Below are positions 5,390 through 7,202 of a stretch of 7,202 nt of DNA, piece after piece. Below the pieces are notes generated by a model, which ran no database searches, was not told the origin of the DNA, and worked only from the letters and a program-made list of their open reading frames with translations. The position numbers and the translations under genes are program-made. The number at the start of each line of letters is the position of its first letter. Position 1 is the first letter of the stretch. Source of the stretch: Phycisphaerae bacterium (lineage in GTDB: Bacteria; Planctomycetota; Phycisphaerae; SM23-33); contig JALHTV010000132.1 in the NCBI GenBank assembly GCA_022866005.1, positions 1 to 7,202 on the forward strand, written 5' to 3'.

Positions 5390-6853
5390 ATGGCGCGGAG
5401 TCGCGGCAGCCGGCCGGTGGAGAAGTGGGGCGTGTTTGAATTGGCGCTGAAGGGCCCGGCCAGGGGCAATCCCTTTGTCGACGTACGCTTTGGCGCGAGC
5501 TTCACGTTCAAGCACCGCACGGTTCAGGTCGGCGGGTTCTACGATGACGGCGGTGTCTATCGCGTCCGCTTCATGCCGGATGCCCTCGGCAGGTGGACTT
5601 ACGTCACCCGCAGCAACCGCCGCGAGCTGGACGGCGTCACGGGTGAGTTTGCCTGCACCAAGCCCCGCCCCGGCAACCACGGCCCGGTGGGCGTGTACCG
5701 CTATTTTCACTTCGCCTACGCCGACGGCACGCGGCACTACTCGTTCGGCACGACCTGCTACGCCTGGGTCCACCAGCCGGCGGCCTTGCAGGAGCAGACG
5801 CTGCGAACGCTGGCCCGCAGCCCGTTCAACAAGCTGCGGATGTGCGTCTTCCCCAAGCACTACCTCTACAACGCCAACGAGCCGACGCTGTTTGCCTTCC
5901 CGCGGAAGGGCTCGCGGCGCAAGGGCAAGTACGCCTGGGACTTGGCCCGATTCGACGTGCGGTTCTGGCGCCTGCTGGAGACGCGCGTCGGCCAGATGCG
6001 CGACCTGGGCATCGAGGCGGACTTGATCCTGTTCCACTCCTACGATCGCTGGGGCTTTGCGCATCTCGACCGGGTCACGGAGCGGCGCTACCTGAAGTAC
6101 CTCATCGCGCGCCTGGCGGCCTTTCGCAACGTGTGGTGGTCGATGGCCAACGAGTGGGACTTCATGAAGGCCAAGACGGTCAAGGACTTCGACCGCTACT
6201 TCCGCATCGTCCAGGAGAACGACCCGTACGACCATCCGCGCAGCGTGCACAACGGGCGGGTGTTCTACGACCACCGCAAGCCCCCGGTGACGCATTGCAG
6301 CGTCCAGCACAGCGACCTGACGAAGGTCACCGAGTGGCGCCAGCAGTATGCCAAGCCCGTTGTGGTGGACGAGTGCTGCTACGAGGGGAACATCCAGCGG
6401 CGGTGGGGCAACATCCCCGGCTGGGAGCTTGCCAACCGCTTCTGGACGGGCGTGGTCCTGGGCGGCTACGTGGGGCACGGGGAGACCTTCGTCCACCCCA
6501 AGGACATCTTGTGGTGGTCCAAGGGCGGCAGGCTCTACGGGCAAAGCCCCAGGCGAATCGCCTTCCTGCGCCGGATTCTGGAGCAAGCCCCCAAGACCGC
6601 CCTGGAGCCGATCAGCATGGGCCGGGGCAACGAGGCCCTCGCGAAGCCGGGGGAGTACTACCTGTTCTACTACGGCCTGAAGCAGCCGGCGTTGATGCCG
6701 ATGGACCTCCCGGGCGGGGCGCGCTTCAAGGTCGAGATCATCGACACCTGGAAGATGACCATTACCCCGCGGCCGGGGACGGTGGGCGGCGAGTTTGTGC
6801 TGAAGCTGCCGGGCAAGTCCTTTGTGGCGGTGCGGATGACGAAGGTAAGATAG
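5390..6853 (+). CDS. Putative glycoside hydrolase, DUF5060–DUF4038(–DUF5605)-type
   Basis: 487 residues. Residues about 8-90 resemble the DUF5060 immunoglobulin-like N-terminal domain (EKWGVFELALKG, YRVRFMPDALGRWTYVTRS). Residues about 100-405 resemble the DUF4038-type TIM barrel: YFHFAYADGTRHYSFGTTCYAW (two segments), FHSYDRWGFAHLD (215-227), and NEWDF with Glu255 as probable acid/base (254-258). Further along are HPRSVHN (282-288), VVVDECCYEG with Glu328 as probable nucleophile (324-333), and GGYVGHGETF (358-367) with LWWSKGG (374-380). Residues about 410-487 form a small beta-rich C-terminal domain, as in DUF5605. It probably hydrolyses an oligosaccharide or glycoside by a retaining mechanism; the sugar is unknown. 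There is no signal peptide or membrane segment, so it is predicted cytoplasmic and would need an imported substrate, yet no sugar transporter is nearby. Family names are from recalled motifs, not a search. Confidence 0.8.
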   Translation: MARSRGSRPVEKWGVFELALKGPARGNPFVDVRFGASFTFKHRTVQVGGFYDDGGVYRVRFMPDALGRWTYVTRSNRRELDGVTGEFACTKPRPGNHGPVGVYRYFHFAYADGTRHYSFGTTCYAWVHQPAALQEQTLRTLARSPFNKLRMCVFPKHYLYNANEPTLFAFPRKGSRRKGKYAWDLARFDVRFWRLLETRVGQMRDLGIEADLILFHSYDRWGFAHLDRVTERRYLKYLIARLAAFRNVWWSMANEWDFMKAKTVKDFDRYFRIVQENDPYDHPRSVHNGRVFYDHRKPPVTHCSVQHSDLTKVTEWRQQYAKPVVVDECCYEGNIQRRWGNIPGWELANRFWTGVVLGGYVGHGETFVHPKDILWWSKGGRLYGQSPRRIAFLRRILEQAPKTALEPISMGRGNEALAKPGEYYLFYYGLKQPALMPMDLPGGARFKVEIIDTWKMTITPRPGTVGGEFVLKLPGKSFVAVRMTKVR

Positions 6854-6859
6854 TTCTCC

Positions 6860-6908
6860 GGGACGCGACGAAGCGCGTCCCTTCCGGAGCGCCACGCTCC
6901 GTCGTGGC
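6860..6908 (+). repeat. Twin-hairpin intergenic element (REP-like) upstream of glyS
   Basis: The first hairpin is an exact 8-bp stem GGGACGCG/CGCGTCCC (6860-6867 with 6874-6881) and a loop ACGAAG. Three bases on, the second is a 7-bp stem CGGAGCG/CGCTCCG (6885-6891 with 6895-6901) and a loop CCA. An alternative 6-bp pairing, GCCACG (6891-6896) with CGTGGC (6903-6908), is incompatible with the second hairpin. No run of T follows, so it is not an ordinary intrinsic terminator. It fills most of the 76-bp gap between the glycosidase stop and glyS, and resembles dispersed hairpin repeats found between genes in many GC-rich genomes. Copy number cannot be judged from one window. Confidence 0.55.
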
Positions 6909-6929
6909 CGGCATGGAGCTTCTGCGAAG

Positions 6930-7202
6930 ATGGCTGAGAACAACGCAAACGAGCTGATGGAGAAGCTGGTGTCGTTGTGCAAGCGGCGGGGGTTCATCTT
7001 TCCCTCCTCCGAGATCTACGGTGGCATCAACGGCTTCTGGGACTATGGGCCCCTCGGCGTGGAGCTGAAGCGCCACATCAAGAACGCCTGGTGGGAGGAC
7101 ATGGTCCTCAGGCGCGATGACGTGGTGGGCATCGACAGCTCCATCATTATGAATCCCAAGGTCTGGGAGGCGAGCGGCCACCTGGTGAGCTTCAACGATC
7201 CG
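6930..7202 (+). CDS. glyS: Glycyl-tRNA synthetase, homodimeric type (partial, 5' part only)
   Basis: 91 codons are visible from ATG 6930 to the window edge. The protein begins MAENNANELMEKLVSLCKRR and continues with RGFIFPSSEIYGGINGFWDYG (split here as about residues 20-40), PLGVELKRHIKNAWW (41-55), RRDDVVGIDSSIIMNPKVW (61-79) and EASGHLVSFNDP (80-91). The SSEIYGG..GFWDYGPLGVELK block and SGH..(S/N)DP are typical of the class II, alpha2-type glycyl-tRNA synthetase that ligates glycine to tRNA-Gly in the cytoplasm. It is not the alpha/beta GlyQ/GlyS type found in E. coli. The C-terminal anticodon-binding domain lies outside the window. A GGAG lies 11 bases upstream, a little far, so the start is fairly but not fully secure; Met10 is an alternative. 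It follows the twin-hairpin element. Confidence 0.95.
   Translation, partial: MAENNANELMEKLVSLCKRRGFIFPSSEIYGGINGFWDYGPLGVELKRHIKNAWWEDMVLRRDDVVGIDSSIIMNPKVWEASGHLVSFNDP

Noticed and set aside
6854..6929. T-box riboswitch or intrinsic terminator upstream of glyS
   Set aside because: The 76-bp gap is too short for a T-box, shows no T-box core, and no T-run follows either hairpin.
6913..6957. Short ORF MELLRRWLRTTQTS overlapping the glyS start, as a leader peptide
   Set aside because: No good ribosome-binding site, no run of glycine codons as expected for a glycine-sensing leader, and its stop falls within glyS in another frame.
5246..6997. A 583-codon open frame on the minus strand opposite the glycosidase
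   Set aside because: It is antisense to a gene with clear family motifs and a good ribosome-binding site; its translation is compositionally biased with no recognisable domain. Long antisense frames are expected at this GC content.

Overview
The window is GC-rich bacterial chromosome with no tRNA, rRNA, insertion sequence, phage or CRISPR signal. The gene set (MacB/LolCDE-like transporter, lipoprotein with a LolA-like domain, YrdC–phosphatase fusion, DUF5060/DUF4038-type glycosidase, single-chain glycyl-tRNA synthetase) points to a double-membraned environmental bacterium. Planctomycetota or a PVC relative is my best guess. This rests on gene content and style, not on a marker phylogeny.

Layout: two divergent blocks separated by a 168–177 bp intergenic region. 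On the minus strand, reading from about 5221 down to 1, are: a fusion of a YrdC/TsaC-type threonylcarbamoyl-AMP synthase with a low-molecular-weight phosphatase; ribose-5-phosphate isomerase B (rpiB); an FtsX/MacB-like ABC permease; its LolD-like ATPase; a VTT/DedA-type membrane protein; and a lipoprotein with a LolA-like domain that runs off the left edge. Two junctions overlap (both by 23 bp), one gap is 1 bp, one is 10 bp and one is 68 bp, so this looks like a single operon. On the plus strand are a cytoplasmic DUF5060/DUF4038-type glycoside hydrolase and the first 91 codons of glycyl-tRNA synthetase, with a twin-hairpin element between them.

Function: the first two minus-strand genes keep the order synthase–phosphatase–RpiB seen in the Bacillus ywlC-ywlE-ywlF cluster, with the first two fused. 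The phosphatase P-loop carries the Thr that marks the YwlE protein-arginine phosphatases. The last four genes form a possible envelope lipid or lipoprotein trafficking module: ATP-driven permease, ATPase, scramblase-like VTT protein and lipid-anchored LolA-like protein.

Regulation: a good sigma70-type promoter (TTGACG, 18 bp, GATAAT) faces the minus-strand operon, and its -10 box overlaps the first ATG of the fusion gene. This suggests that the real start is three codons later on a leaderless transcript. A 19-bp inverted repeat lies in the leader of the glycosidase.
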